From Campylobacteraceae bacterium (lineage in GTDB: Bacteria; Campylobacterota; Campylobacteria; Campylobacterales; Sulfurovaceae), in NCBI GenBank assembly GCA_027023325.1, contig JALVVQ010000139.1, positions 1 through 11,999 on the forward strand: DNA of 11,999 nt, in the 5' to 3' direction. This document shows, piece after piece, positions 5,582 through 11,999 of this stretch; within the stretch, counting starts at the first letter, position 1, and each line of letters begins with the position of its first letter. A program made the translations under genes and the position numbers. Under the pieces are notes generated by a model that was not told the origin of the DNA, made no database searches, and was given only the letters and a program-made list of their open reading frames with translations.

Positions 5582-7636
5582 ATGAAAAAAACATCATCAA
5601 TACTTATTCAGAGCCTCACCACTTCCATGGATCTTATTTCTCAGACCAATAACCCAAAAGAGATTGCACAGATCGTTGAAAAACTGCTACAGGAGTTCAG
5701 CCATTCTGATTATGCAACGCTTTTGATATTTGATCCAAACCAACAAACACTTGTTGACAAAAGCAATGAAAATATATATACCATGGTTAATCCAGAAGGT
5801 ATTTTGGGAGAAGCTTTTCTAACAAAATCTGCTGCTATATACAACCATCTCGCCAGTGAGAAAAATTATGTACAGCATATAGATAATTCCAAGGGGCTTA
5901 GACTTAGATCCCAGATTGTTCTCCCTATTGTAGAAAAGGAGGAGTTGCTGGGAATCGTTCGTACATCCCGGTCCACACAGTATAAACAGCCTTACCAAAA
6001 AATGGATCTTGAGCTCCTCAGTTCTTTGCAGATTTTTCTCACAAAAACGATACATACCTTACGTGCCGATAAACAAAATAACGAACCTGTTGATATCTCC
6101 GCACTCAATACAACGATCACCGTAGCGGCAGAATCTCATACCGGAAAGCCCCCTACTTCTGATGCACATATGCTTCAACTCTCAAGTACCGTACACGATA
6201 TCAGAACACCGGCAAACAGCCTATATGGTTTCCTTGAACTTATGGAGGAGCACACAGAAGATAAAAGACTCAAGGAATTTATTGTACATGCCAAAGAGAG
6301 TGCAAAATTTATCAATATCCTCACAGACTCTATTCTCGAACAAGCAAAAGAGAAATACCAAAGAGACACTGCTGTCCTTGAAATAGTCAAGAGTGTTAAG
6401 TTTTTTTCCCAAATAGCCAATACTTTTTCCGCCGACATGTCCGCCAAGAATATTGATTATCTCATCTATATTGATCCCTCACTTCCCAAAGAAATCAAGA
6501 TAGATACCATTAAGCTACAAAGAGTACTTATCAATCTACTGGGCAATGCATACAAATTTACTCCCAATGGAAGTCGTATCGACTTCAAAGTGAAATATGA
6601 TGCGAATGAACAAAAAATAAAACTCTCTGTATCTGATCAAGGTATCGGCATAGATCCTTCTCGACAGAAAGATATCTTCAAAGCTTTCGAACAGGCAGAG
6701 GAAGATACCAGTGAGCATTATGGAGGCACAGGACTTGGTCTCTCTATCTCAGCTAAGTATGTCAATGAATTGGGTGGGAAACTCAAGTTAAAAAGTGTAC
6801 TTGAAGAGGGCAGCAAGTTTCACTTCTCTGTCCCTGTCAAAATCATCAATACCAATCCCAGCTACAAAAAGTTTATCAATCTCAAGAAAAAAATAACCCT
6901 ATTAACGAACTATAAAAAGCACACAAATCCCAAAAATATCATCACTTATCTCTTGGAGCTCGGAATGAGCGAAAAGAATATTGAGATCACAGATACACTA
7001 CCTTTAGACACTACCCACCTCTACTGTTTTCAGCATAAACTCTCTCCAGAGATCCTCAAAATTGCAAAAGAGAAAAATATGAAAGTATTGATTGTTGAAG
7101 AGTCACTCTTTTCTCTCAGCAAGGACAGAAGTCTCTCTCAATACAATATTATTTCTGAAAATACCTATTATGGGGATCTTGTACACAGTACTGCCTTCTG
7201 GGAAAATAAAAAAAAGGTTCTTATTGCTGACGACAATAAGATCAATATTACCTTGCTCAGATCTATCCTTGAAACAGAATTTGTAGAGATAACCACTGCA
7301 GTAGATGGCCTCGAAGCACTCAATATACTCAAAGAGGCATACGAAGACGACCAGCCTTATGATGCCATCTTTATTGATAAGCATATGCCCTCTATCTCTG
7401 GCTCTGATGTAATGCAAAATTATCGAAATTTTGAGAACAGCAAGGGTGCCACAGTGCCCCTCTTTGCCATATCTATTACAGGTGATCCACATATAGGTGA
7501 ACAAGAAAAAAAACTCTATGATCTTATGATTAAAAAGCCTTTTAAGGCAGTCAGCATAAGGGCTGCGATAGAAAAAGTGATAACACAACACAAGATTACA
7601 CCAGAACCTAAAGGTATATCGGGTCACACGACATAA
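5582..7636 (+). CDS. Soluble hybrid histidine kinase (GAF-HisKA-HATPase-receiver)
   Basis: This is a 684-residue cytoplasmic hybrid sensor kinase without membrane segments. Residues 10-160 resemble a GAF sensor domain (GILGEAFLTKSAAIYNH, QIVLPIVEKEELLGIV). HisKA follows with VHDIRTP (phosphoacceptor H205). The ATPase domain shows LINLLGNAYKF (N322), SDQGIGI (D352) and YGGTGLGLSIS (380-390). Residues about 425-540 look like a degenerate receiver-like domain without an acidic pocket. The C-terminal receiver (about 545-668) has IADDN (D550, D551), FIDKHMP (phosphoacceptor D599), T633 and K652. It probably autophosphorylates at H205 and passes phosphate to D599; a downstream Hpt or regulator is not visible. 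Initiation is unusual: the only purine-rich stretch upstream is GCGGGGG (5564-5570), about 11 bases from ATG. It is followed 10 bases later by the DUF190 gene. Confidence 0.9.
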   Translation: MKKTSSILIQSLTTSMDLISQTNNPKEIAQIVEKLLQEFSHSDYATLLIFDPNQQTLVDKSNENIYTMVNPEGILGEAFLTKSAAIYNHLASEKNYVQHIDNSKGLRLRSQIVLPIVEKEELLGIVRTSRSTQYKQPYQKMDLELLSSLQIFLTKTIHTLRADKQNNEPVDISALNTTITVAAESHTGKPPTSDAHMLQLSSTVHDIRTPANSLYGFLELMEEHTEDKRLKEFIVHAKESAKFINILTDSILEQAKEKYQRDTAVLEIVKSVKFFSQIANTFSADMSAKNIDYLIYIDPSLPKEIKIDTIKLQRVLINLLGNAYKFTPNGSRIDFKVKYDANEQKIKLSVSDQGIGIDPSRQKDIFKAFEQAEEDTSEHYGGTGLGLSISAKYVNELGGKLKLKSVLEEGSKFHFSVPVKIINTNPSYKKFINLKKKITLLTNYKKHTNPKNIITYLLELGMSEKNIEITDTLPLDTTHLYCFQHKLSPEILKIAKEKNMKVLIVEESLFSLSKDRSLSQYNIISENTYYGDLVHSTAFWENKKKVLIADDNKINITLLRSILETEFVEITTAVDGLEALNILKEAYEDDQPYDAIFIDKHMPSISGSDVMQNYRNFENSKGATVPLFAISITGDPHIGEQEKKLYDLMIKKPFKAVSIRAAIEKVITQHKITPEPKGISGHTT

Positions 7637-7646
7637 AGGAGTCATC

Positions 7647-7985
7647 ATGAAACAGTATCTTGGTAAAAAAAAGGTATTACGGATTTATATTGACAGCACT
7701 GATACCTACGAAGACAAACCACTCTGGCAATATTTGGTGCATCAGTCCAAGGCAGCAGGACTTGCAGGTGCCACTGTCTTTAAGGGCGTGGCTGGCATGG
7801 GAGCACATTCTCAGCTTCATACTTTTGAAGTATGGGCACTCTCACAAACACTTCCCGTCATCATAGAGATTATTGAGACAGAGGAAAAAATCAGGACATT
7901 TCTAGAAACACATGATGCGGCCATCGAAGAGGGGCTAATCACCCTCCATGATGTGCAGGTCTTAACATATAAAAAACGATCCTAG
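7647..7985 (+). CDS. DUF190 family PII-like protein
   Basis: This 112-residue protein carries the family hallmark GLAGATVFKGVAGMG (about residues 38-52), with a ferredoxin-like alternation of strands and helices (VLRIYIDST, LPVIIEIIETEEKIRTFL, LITLHDVQVLTYK). DUF190 proteins share the trimeric PII fold and are often encoded next to CrcB fluoride channels; no crcB gene is nearby. Here the gene follows a hybrid histidine kinase with a 10-base gap and a strong AAGGAG six bases before ATG, so both are probably cotranscribed. It may be a nucleotide- or metabolite-binding regulator linked to the kinase, but that link is inference from position only. Confidence 0.82.
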   Translation: MKQYLGKKKVLRIYIDSTDTYEDKPLWQYLVHQSKAAGLAGATVFKGVAGMGAHSQLHTFEVWALSQTLPVIIEIIETEEKIRTFLETHDAAIEEGLITLHDVQVLTYKKRS

Positions 7986-7997
7986 TATAGGTAGCGA

Positions 7998-8018
7998 AAT
8001 CTATCGTATTGATAGATT
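7998..8018. terminator. Stem-loop between convergent genes
   Basis: AATCTATC (7998-8005) and GATAGATT (8011-8018) form a perfect eight-base stem with a GTATT loop, between the stops of the DUF190 gene and the small heat-shock gene. A loose U-rich stretch (8025-8031) follows on the plus strand. It is probably a modest bidirectional terminator. Confidence 0.5.
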
Positions 8019-8036
8019 CAAGGGTATTTTTAGTAT

Positions 8037-8597
8037 TTACTTGCTCTTGTTGCCGTCTTTGAGGGGTATTTTTCTGACTTTTGCAGGCTTGGTTACTGCT
8101 TTTTTCTTGAAACTGATAGTCAAATAACCCTCTTTATAGGCATTTTTCATACTGGACTCATCAGCATCTACAGGCAGTGGCAGGCTCCTCTGATACATGC
8201 TCATATAACCCTGGTAGCTAACCATACCTGCACGCTTGGTCTCCTCTTTTTTGACTACTTTTGCATCTACGGTCAAAGTATGGTTGTTGACAGAGACATG
8301 AATGGTGTTTTCTTTGGATTCAGGGATGTCTGTGCGAAACTCATAATGGTCACCTTTGTCCACAAACTGGCTTTGGGTGGCTACCTTATAGGTACCAATA
8401 GGACTGATGAGTGCATGAGATCTTTGCTGCATACGCTGATGCATGCGCTCAAACATTCTGTCCATATCTTTCTGCATCTGCATCATCTCGCCGAAGATAT
8501 CATCGCCAAAGGGATCACTCATAAAAGGGTCACTTGCATGAAGAGAAACAGCTGCTGCCAATGAAAGCCATAGCAATGAGATATTTTTTCTAAACAT
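8037..8597 (-). CDS. Secreted (periplasmic) Hsp20-type small heat-shock protein
   Basis: This 186-residue protein joins a signal peptide (1-21: basic FRKN, hydrophobic LLWLSLAAAVSL, cleavage likely after A21) to an alpha-crystallin domain (about 69-165). The family hallmark A-x-x-x-x-G-x-L is present as AYKEGYL (153-159), and a C-terminal IPL (177-179) resembles the IxI oligomerisation motif. Between signal and domain is a methionine-rich, amphipathic stretch (38-56). Small heat-shock proteins bind unfolding proteins without ATP; export makes this an envelope holdase, since the periplasm lacks ATP-dependent disaggregases. AAGGAG sits seven bases before the start. A perfect inverted repeat lies in its leader. 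The gene is divergent from arginine kinase. The methionines could also bind copper, which is speculation. Confidence 0.82.
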   Translation of the reverse strand: MFRKNISLLWLSLAAAVSLHASDPFMSDPFGDDIFGEMMQMQKDMDRMFERMHQRMQQRSHALISPIGTYKVATQSQFVDKGDHYEFRTDIPESKENTIHVSVNNHTLTVDAKVVKKEETKRAGMVSYQGYMSMYQRSLPLPVDADESSMKNAYKEGYLTISFKKKAVTKPAKVRKIPLKDGNKSK

Positions 8598-8622
8598 GGT
8601 ATACTCCTTGATACATTATTTC

Positions 8623-8659
8623 TAGGATATGTCCTCACATATCCTATTTGCGAAGTATA
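8623..8659 (-). promoter_or_regulatory. Promoter with a 24-base inverted repeat at the predicted transcript start
   Basis: TAGGATATG (8623-8631) and CATATCCTA (8638-8646) form a perfect nine-base inverted repeat with a six-base spacer. On the minus strand a TATACT -10 (8654-8659) would place transcription start close to 8646, at the edge of the repeat. It could be a repressor operator or a 5' hairpin in the heat-shock mRNA. It does not match the CIRCE (HrcA) or HAIR (HspR) consensus. Confidence 0.5.
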
Positions 8660-8708
8660 AAAGCAAAAGTTTAACCGTTTTTTAATCCCATTCTTTTCAC
8701 AAAAGCAC

Positions 8709-8741
8709 TATACTATTGCCTACGACACCAATTATAAGGAG
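8709..8741 (+). promoter_or_regulatory. Likely -10 box and ribosome binding site of the arginine kinase gene
   Basis: A TATACT box (8709-8714) lies 33 bases before the start codon, and AAGGAG (8736-8741) lies six bases before it. No clear -35 is seen. The T-rich stretch upstream (8681-8697) is typical of Campylobacterota promoters. Confidence 0.4.
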
Positions 8742-8747
8742 TTACCC

Positions 8748-9779
8748 ATGGGAACCTTCCCCAACTTTCCAAAATCATGCAAATCTCAGCTTTGCAAACA
8801 TCTCACACCAGAGACATACCAAACCCTACAGCATCACAGTACTACCAATGGCTTTACGATCGATGATGCGATTCGTTCAGGCGTAGAAAACATCGACAGT
8901 GGCATCGGAGTCTACGCAGGAGATCTAGAGTCCTATACACTTTTTAAAGAACTCTTTGATCCCATCATAGAGGAGTATCATGGATTTGCAGCCACTGACA
9001 GTCACCAGAGCGACTTAGATCCCAGTCATCTCAATGCTCCCAATCCTGACCCTGAAGGAGCCTATATCCTCTCTACCCGTATTAGAGTGGGCAGAAATGT
9101 CGCTGATCTCCCTCTGGGACCAGCAATCACCAAAGCACAGCGCAACAAGGTAGAATCAGAAGTCTCTGCAGCACTGAACAGGCTCACAGGCTCACTCTCT
9201 GGTAGCTATTATCCGCTCAGTGGCATGAATGAGGAGATTAGAAAACAGCTCATAGAGGATCATTTTCTCTTCAAAGCCGGAGACAGATTTCTAGAATCCG
9301 CAGGACTCAACCGTGACTGGCCAGAAGGCAGAGGTATCTATCACAATGACGAAAAAACATTCCTCGTATGGATCAACGAAGAGGATCAGCTGCGCATCAT
9401 CTCTATGCAACAAGGCGGCGATATCCTAGAGGTCTTTACCCGACTCACCACTGCCATAGCAGAGATAGAAAAGTCCGTACCCTTCTCCTACTCCGAGCAC
9501 TTGGGCTACATCACCAGCTGCCCTACCAATCTAGGCACCGCCATGAGAGCCAGTGTGCATATCAAGCTTCCCAAACTGGCAGCCGACATGGAAGCATTCA
9601 AAGCCATCACCGACAAACATCACCTCCAGATCAGAGGTATCCACGGAGAACACTCCCAGAGCGAAGGCGGCATCTATGATATCAGCAATAAACGCAGACT
9701 TGGTGTGACCGAAGTACAGTGCGTACAGGATATGGTCGATGGTGTGGTAGCATTGATTTCGGCAGAAAAATCCCTGTAG
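8748..9779 (+). CDS. Arginine kinase (ATP:guanido phosphotransferase)
   Basis: This 343-residue protein is a full-length phosphagen kinase, near the roughly 355 residues of animal arginine kinases. It transfers phosphate between ATP and L-arginine, buffering cytoplasmic ATP as phosphoarginine. The N-terminal domain has the substrate-loop region SGVENIDSGIGVYAGDLESY (44-63) and LFDPIIEEYHGF. The catalytic domain has STRIRVGRN (R111, R113), NEEDQLRIISMQQGGD (210-225; E212 catalytic, R216), SCPTNLGTAMR (active cysteine C258, R267) and GIHGEHSQSEGGIYDISNKRRLG (from 297; E306 catalytic). All key residues are intact, so it should be active. The substrate-loop sequence favours arginine over creatine. 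Bacterial members are rare and usually explained by transfer from animals. The TAG stop abuts a terminator-like repeat. Confidence 0.95.
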   Translation: MGTFPNFPKSCKSQLCKHLTPETYQTLQHHSTTNGFTIDDAIRSGVENIDSGIGVYAGDLESYTLFKELFDPIIEEYHGFAATDSHQSDLDPSHLNAPNPDPEGAYILSTRIRVGRNVADLPLGPAITKAQRNKVESEVSAALNRLTGSLSGSYYPLSGMNEEIRKQLIEDHFLFKAGDRFLESAGLNRDWPEGRGIYHNDEKTFLVWINEEDQLRIISMQQGGDILEVFTRLTTAIAEIEKSVPFSYSEHLGYITSCPTNLGTAMRASVHIKLPKLAADMEAFKAITDKHHLQIRGIHGEHSQSEGGIYDISNKRRLGVTEVQCVQDMVDGVVALISAEKSL

Positions 9780-9819
9780 GGGCAACCCTCGTGGTTGCCC
9801 TTTATGGGTTGCCCTTTAT
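9780..9819. terminator. Terminator-like hairpin with tandem GGTTGCCCTTTAT repeat
   Basis: GGGCAACC (9780-9787) pairs perfectly with GGTTGCCC (9793-9800) around CTCGT, directly after the arginine kinase stop. The 13-mer GGTTGCCCTTTAT then repeats (9793-9805 and 9807-9819, period 14), so the left arm could pair with either copy. T-rich bases follow. It lies between convergent genes and can terminate both. This palindrome type is dispersed in several bacterial groups; that statement is from memory. Confidence 0.65.
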
Positions 9820-9823
9820 CCTT

Positions 9824-11617
9824 TTAGTCTCCTCCTGGCCCATTATGGCAATCATAGCAGGAGACCTGATGCCCTTTTGCCAAGGTTTTCGTACCGTGCT
9901 CCACAGAGAGTGAGCGTGCCGTAAACATCTTGGACAGTGGGGTTCCTCTATAGTCTGCCCCATGACACACTTTACACTGTGCAGCATTTCTTTCTGCAAC
10001 ACGCTTGTGACCACTGACCCATGATTGTCCAACCGGGTGCATACCATGAGGCCCTCCTGTCACAGTATTGGGGGCGGTACTATGGCAGGCAGTACATTCT
10101 GCTATTGTACCTGTATGCCCTTGGATACCTTCACTTAGGATATTGTCAGCATTGTGGGCAGGATAGATGGCATGGGTCGCACCGTGACAGGCTTCACACT
10201 GCATCTTGCCGTGACCTGTACTGAACCTATAGAGACTGATGCCTGTTGCCGGGGTATTGAGATTGGTTGCAAACTTGGTATCAACGACACTTCTGAGTGT
10301 GTTGGTAGCAGGATCAATGGCTGAGATTTCACGCTTGCCATCATGATGGCAAGCCTGGCAGTTTGGCTCATCCAGCCACCCTTTTCTTTGTGCATCTCCC
10401 ACATGAGAGATCGTACCATGACAACTCTGACACTGCATACTGTTTTGCCCGCTGTTGTCTTTGGCATCACCCATCGCACCCCTGAGACACTGTGTACTGG
10501 AACCTGGATGACAGGCATAACAGGAGTCTCTGTTGGTACCGTCATTCATTTTGAGACTCGTATAGGGGTCAGTCACTGTGGCATGATAGCTGTGTATCGC
10601 CTGAGTGAAGGGTTTGACGCCACTTACTCCTGTACCTGGTAGTGCATTGGAGCTGTGACAGGCAGCGCACAAGATAGGTGTACCTGCCTGAGCTGTGGCT
10701 TCGAGCCCTGCAGAATCGTAGGTGTATCCTTTTGTCGCGAGCTCAGCACTGTGGTCTCTTACAGCATTTGGCATACGCTCATCATGCAGACGAAGTACAT
10801 TAAATTTGAAGTCCTTTTCTGGATCTGCACGGTTGACCCATCCTGAATTTGGCTTTGCTTTCAGCGCAGGCGCACCACTGGCGTGGCAGCGCTTACAGTC
10901 AAGCTCATCACTCACAGGAAGGACGACTTTTGCAGTTGCCAGCACAGTGCCACTGCTGTCTTTTGCCGTGACTTTTACAAGTGGATAGTAGTTCTTTGTC
11001 AGGTCATCATTATAGGGTGTAAGCGGCAGCCCTTCTGCCTTCCACCACTTCTCTTGGGTATCATAGGTGAGTGTTTGTGGTGTGGTGCTAGGTGTTTTGT
11101 TACCAAGTAATCCCACATCAGTCGCAAGATTAGACTGGGGGAAGAGTTTATTGCTAAACTCCCAAAAGTTCGTCTTGTCTGCACTTCTTGTGTTGGTCTT
11201 TCCGTCCGTGCCTACTGTCGATTCGTAGGTCAATGTGACACCTGAGGTTACCAAGTCTCCATTTTTGTCTTTAAGCTGTACATGCAGGTTATTAAAAGGA
11301 GGGAGCACTGAAAATACAGAAAAATCATTACCGTCCATACAGTGCATACCTAGGTCATTCCAGGCAGTAAGCATATACCCATTGGAAGTCGCAGTACCAC
11401 CGCTACCTCCACCTCCCGTACTGCCTCCTGTGCCACCTCCATCACCACCAGAATTCCCTCCATCTTCACCATCACCGGTATCATGGTTTCCGTCTCCACT
11501 TCCTCCACCCGTATCACCGGAGCTTATAGCGTCACCTCCGTTGGAACCCACACTTCCACACCCACTCATGAATGCCATGGCGCACAACAGTGTCCATATC
11601 ATATATTTTGCTTTCAT
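9824..11617 (-). CDS. Nine-heme cytochrome c lipoprotein
   Basis: This 597-residue protein has an N-terminal lipoprotein signal (hydrophobic MIWTLLCAMAFMSGC, lipid-bearing C20), then a glycine/serine/aspartate-rich linker (21-78). A cysteine-poor domain follows (80-235, starting YMLTAWNDLGMHC). The heme domain has nine CXXCH sites, with cysteines at 241, 317, 366, 396, 420, 474, 508, 548 and 587, and many other histidines that could be axial ligands. It is probably a periplasmic or outer-surface electron carrier anchored by lipid; the partner is unknown. The frame allows ATG 11623, but GGAG (11624-11627) abuts that codon. ATG 11617 has a six-base gap and is chosen. It lies downstream of a sensor kinase and behind three 11-base repeats, suggesting two-component control. 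Confidence 0.88.
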   Translation of the reverse strand: MKAKYMIWTLLCAMAFMSGCGSVGSNGGDAISSGDTGGGSGDGNHDTGDGEDGGNSGGDGGGTGGSTGGGGSGGTATSNGYMLTAWNDLGMHCMDGNDFSVFSVLPPFNNLHVQLKDKNGDLVTSGVTLTYESTVGTDGKTNTRSADKTNFWEFSNKLFPQSNLATDVGLLGNKTPSTTPQTLTYDTQEKWWKAEGLPLTPYNDDLTKNYYPLVKVTAKDSSGTVLATAKVVLPVSDELDCKRCHASGAPALKAKPNSGWVNRADPEKDFKFNVLRLHDERMPNAVRDHSAELATKGYTYDSAGLEATAQAGTPILCAACHSSNALPGTGVSGVKPFTQAIHSYHATVTDPYTSLKMNDGTNRDSCYACHPGSSTQCLRGAMGDAKDNSGQNSMQCQSCHGTISHVGDAQRKGWLDEPNCQACHHDGKREISAIDPATNTLRSVVDTKFATNLNTPATGISLYRFSTGHGKMQCEACHGATHAIYPAHNADNILSEGIQGHTGTIAECTACHSTAPNTVTGGPHGMHPVGQSWVSGHKRVAERNAAQCKVCHGADYRGTPLSKMFTARSLSVEHGTKTLAKGHQVSCYDCHNGPGGD

Positions 11618-11643
11618 TTTCATCTCCTTATAGTAGATAGGAT

Positions 11644-11685
11644 ATTCTAACTTCTGAAAATGAATTGAAAATGATTCGAAAATGA
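11644..11685 (-). promoter_or_regulatory. Three direct repeats at 11-base period with -10 box
   Basis: GAAAATGA occurs exactly at 11656-11663, 11667-11674 and 11678-11685. On the minus strand it reads TCATTTTC three times at one-helical-turn spacing, followed six bases later by TAGAAT (11644-11649). The repeats therefore cover the -35 position of the cytochrome promoter. This geometry is typical of OmpR/PhoB-family activator boxes, and a sensor kinase gene lies immediately upstream. Confidence 0.55.
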
Positions 11686-11713
11686 AATCTGAGAGTAGAG
11701 AAAGAAAGGCGTG

Positions 11714-11999
11714 TTATTCTGGAAATATCACACGCACTATCGTACCTTTTCCCATCTCTGATTTGATATCCAGATGAGCATTATGTAAATCGAGAATGTT
11801 TTTGACAATAGAAAGACCCAGCCCAAAGCCCTTGATCTTGCGTGTGCGTGACTGGTCTACCCTGTAAAAACGCTCAGTAATCCTCCCTAAATCCTCTGCA
11901 GGAATACCACTACCCTCGTCCTCTATAGCAAAAACAGCCCTCCCTGTCTCCATGCAGAGTGAGAGCTTTACGGTAGATTTCTCAGCAGAGTATTTTAAT
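11714..11999 (-). CDS. Sensor histidine kinase, C-terminal part (partial at window end)
   Basis: The frame stays open to the window edge, so the gene continues beyond 11999; only the last 94 residues are present. They form the end of a HATPase_c domain: LKYSAEKSTVKLSL (end of the N-box region), AIEDEGSGIP (G1 box), ERFYRVDQSRTRK (F box), GFGLGLSIVK (G2 box; GG-T is replaced by KGFG) and the closing KGTIVRVIFPE. The pattern is that of classical OmpR-partner kinases such as PhoR-like proteins. In such operons the response regulator usually precedes the kinase, so it would lie outside this window. The cytochrome gene follows on the same strand after 96 bases with its own promoter. Confidence 0.88.
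   Translation of the reverse strand, partial: LKYSAEKSTVKLSLCMETGRAVFAIEDEGSGIPAEDLGRITERFYRVDQSRTRKIKGFGLGLSIVKNILDLHNAHLDIKSEMGKGTIVRVIFPE

Noticed and set aside
7103..7648. A 181-codon minus-strand frame opposite the 3' end of the hybrid kinase
   Set aside because: It lies antisense to well-conserved receiver-domain sequence; its length reflects codon bias of the true gene, and it has no recognisable domain.
8623..8646. CIRCE (HrcA) or HAIR (HspR) operator at the heat-shock gene
   Set aside because: Arm sequence and spacer length do not match either consensus.
1..11999. CRISPR arrays, tRNA genes, rRNA genes, transposases or phage genes
   Set aside because: No regularly spaced long repeats, cloverleaf sequences or transposase or phage protein motifs were seen on either strand by eye.

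Overview
The window most likely comes from a sulfur-oxidising Campylobacterota, close to Sulfurovum. The reasons are the mid-40s GC impression, short AT-rich intergenic regions, a CetB-like Aer-type PAS protein, a periplasm-targeted Hsp20, a large multiheme cytochrome c lipoprotein and, most tellingly, a bacterial arginine kinase. Arginine kinase is a rare bacterial gene that I recall from Sulfurovum. This placement is inference from gene content; no rRNA or tRNA gene is present to test it.

Layout. 1-38 may be the tail of an upstream gene. 47-514 (+) is a YbaK-type Cys-tRNA(Pro) deacylase. 515-757 has no gene but holds a closed, multi-hairpin palindromic element (545-712). 758-1354 (-) is a flavin reductase-like FMN protein, divergent from an M20 metallopeptidase (1487-2590, +). 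2599-3015 (-) is a small four-helix CopD-like membrane protein, divergent from a YdfG-like short-chain dehydrogenase (3123-3899, +). A SixA-type histidine phosphatase follows (3980-4522, +); its reading frame has no ATG, GTG or TTG at the expected start, only ATC.

The middle of the window is a signalling cluster. A Roadblock/LC7-like protein (4532-4921, -) and an Aer/CetB-like PAS protein (4935-5435, -) form a two-gene operon. They are divergent from a soluble GAF-HisKA-HATPase-receiver hybrid kinase (5582-7636, +), which is followed 10 bases later by a DUF190 PII-like protein (7647-7985, +). I infer an intracellular redox or metabolite sensing module, but no output gene is visible.

The right part carries a secreted small heat-shock protein (8037-8597, -) with a 24-base inverted repeat at its predicted transcription start, the divergent arginine kinase (8748-9779, +), and a nine-heme cytochrome c lipoprotein (9824-11617, -). 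A tandem GGTTGCCC terminator-like repeat sits between the last two. The window ends inside a sensor histidine kinase (11714-11999, -), directly upstream of the cytochrome. Between them, just upstream of the cytochrome's -10 box, are three exact 8-base repeats at an 11-base period, as expected for an OmpR/PhoB-type response regulator.

There are no insertion sequences, CRISPR arrays, tRNA genes or rRNA genes. The best candidates for something undescribed are the 545-712 palindromic element, the start-less SixA, the PAS/Roadblock plus hybrid kinase/DUF190 cluster, and the 11-base-period operator upstream of the cytochrome.
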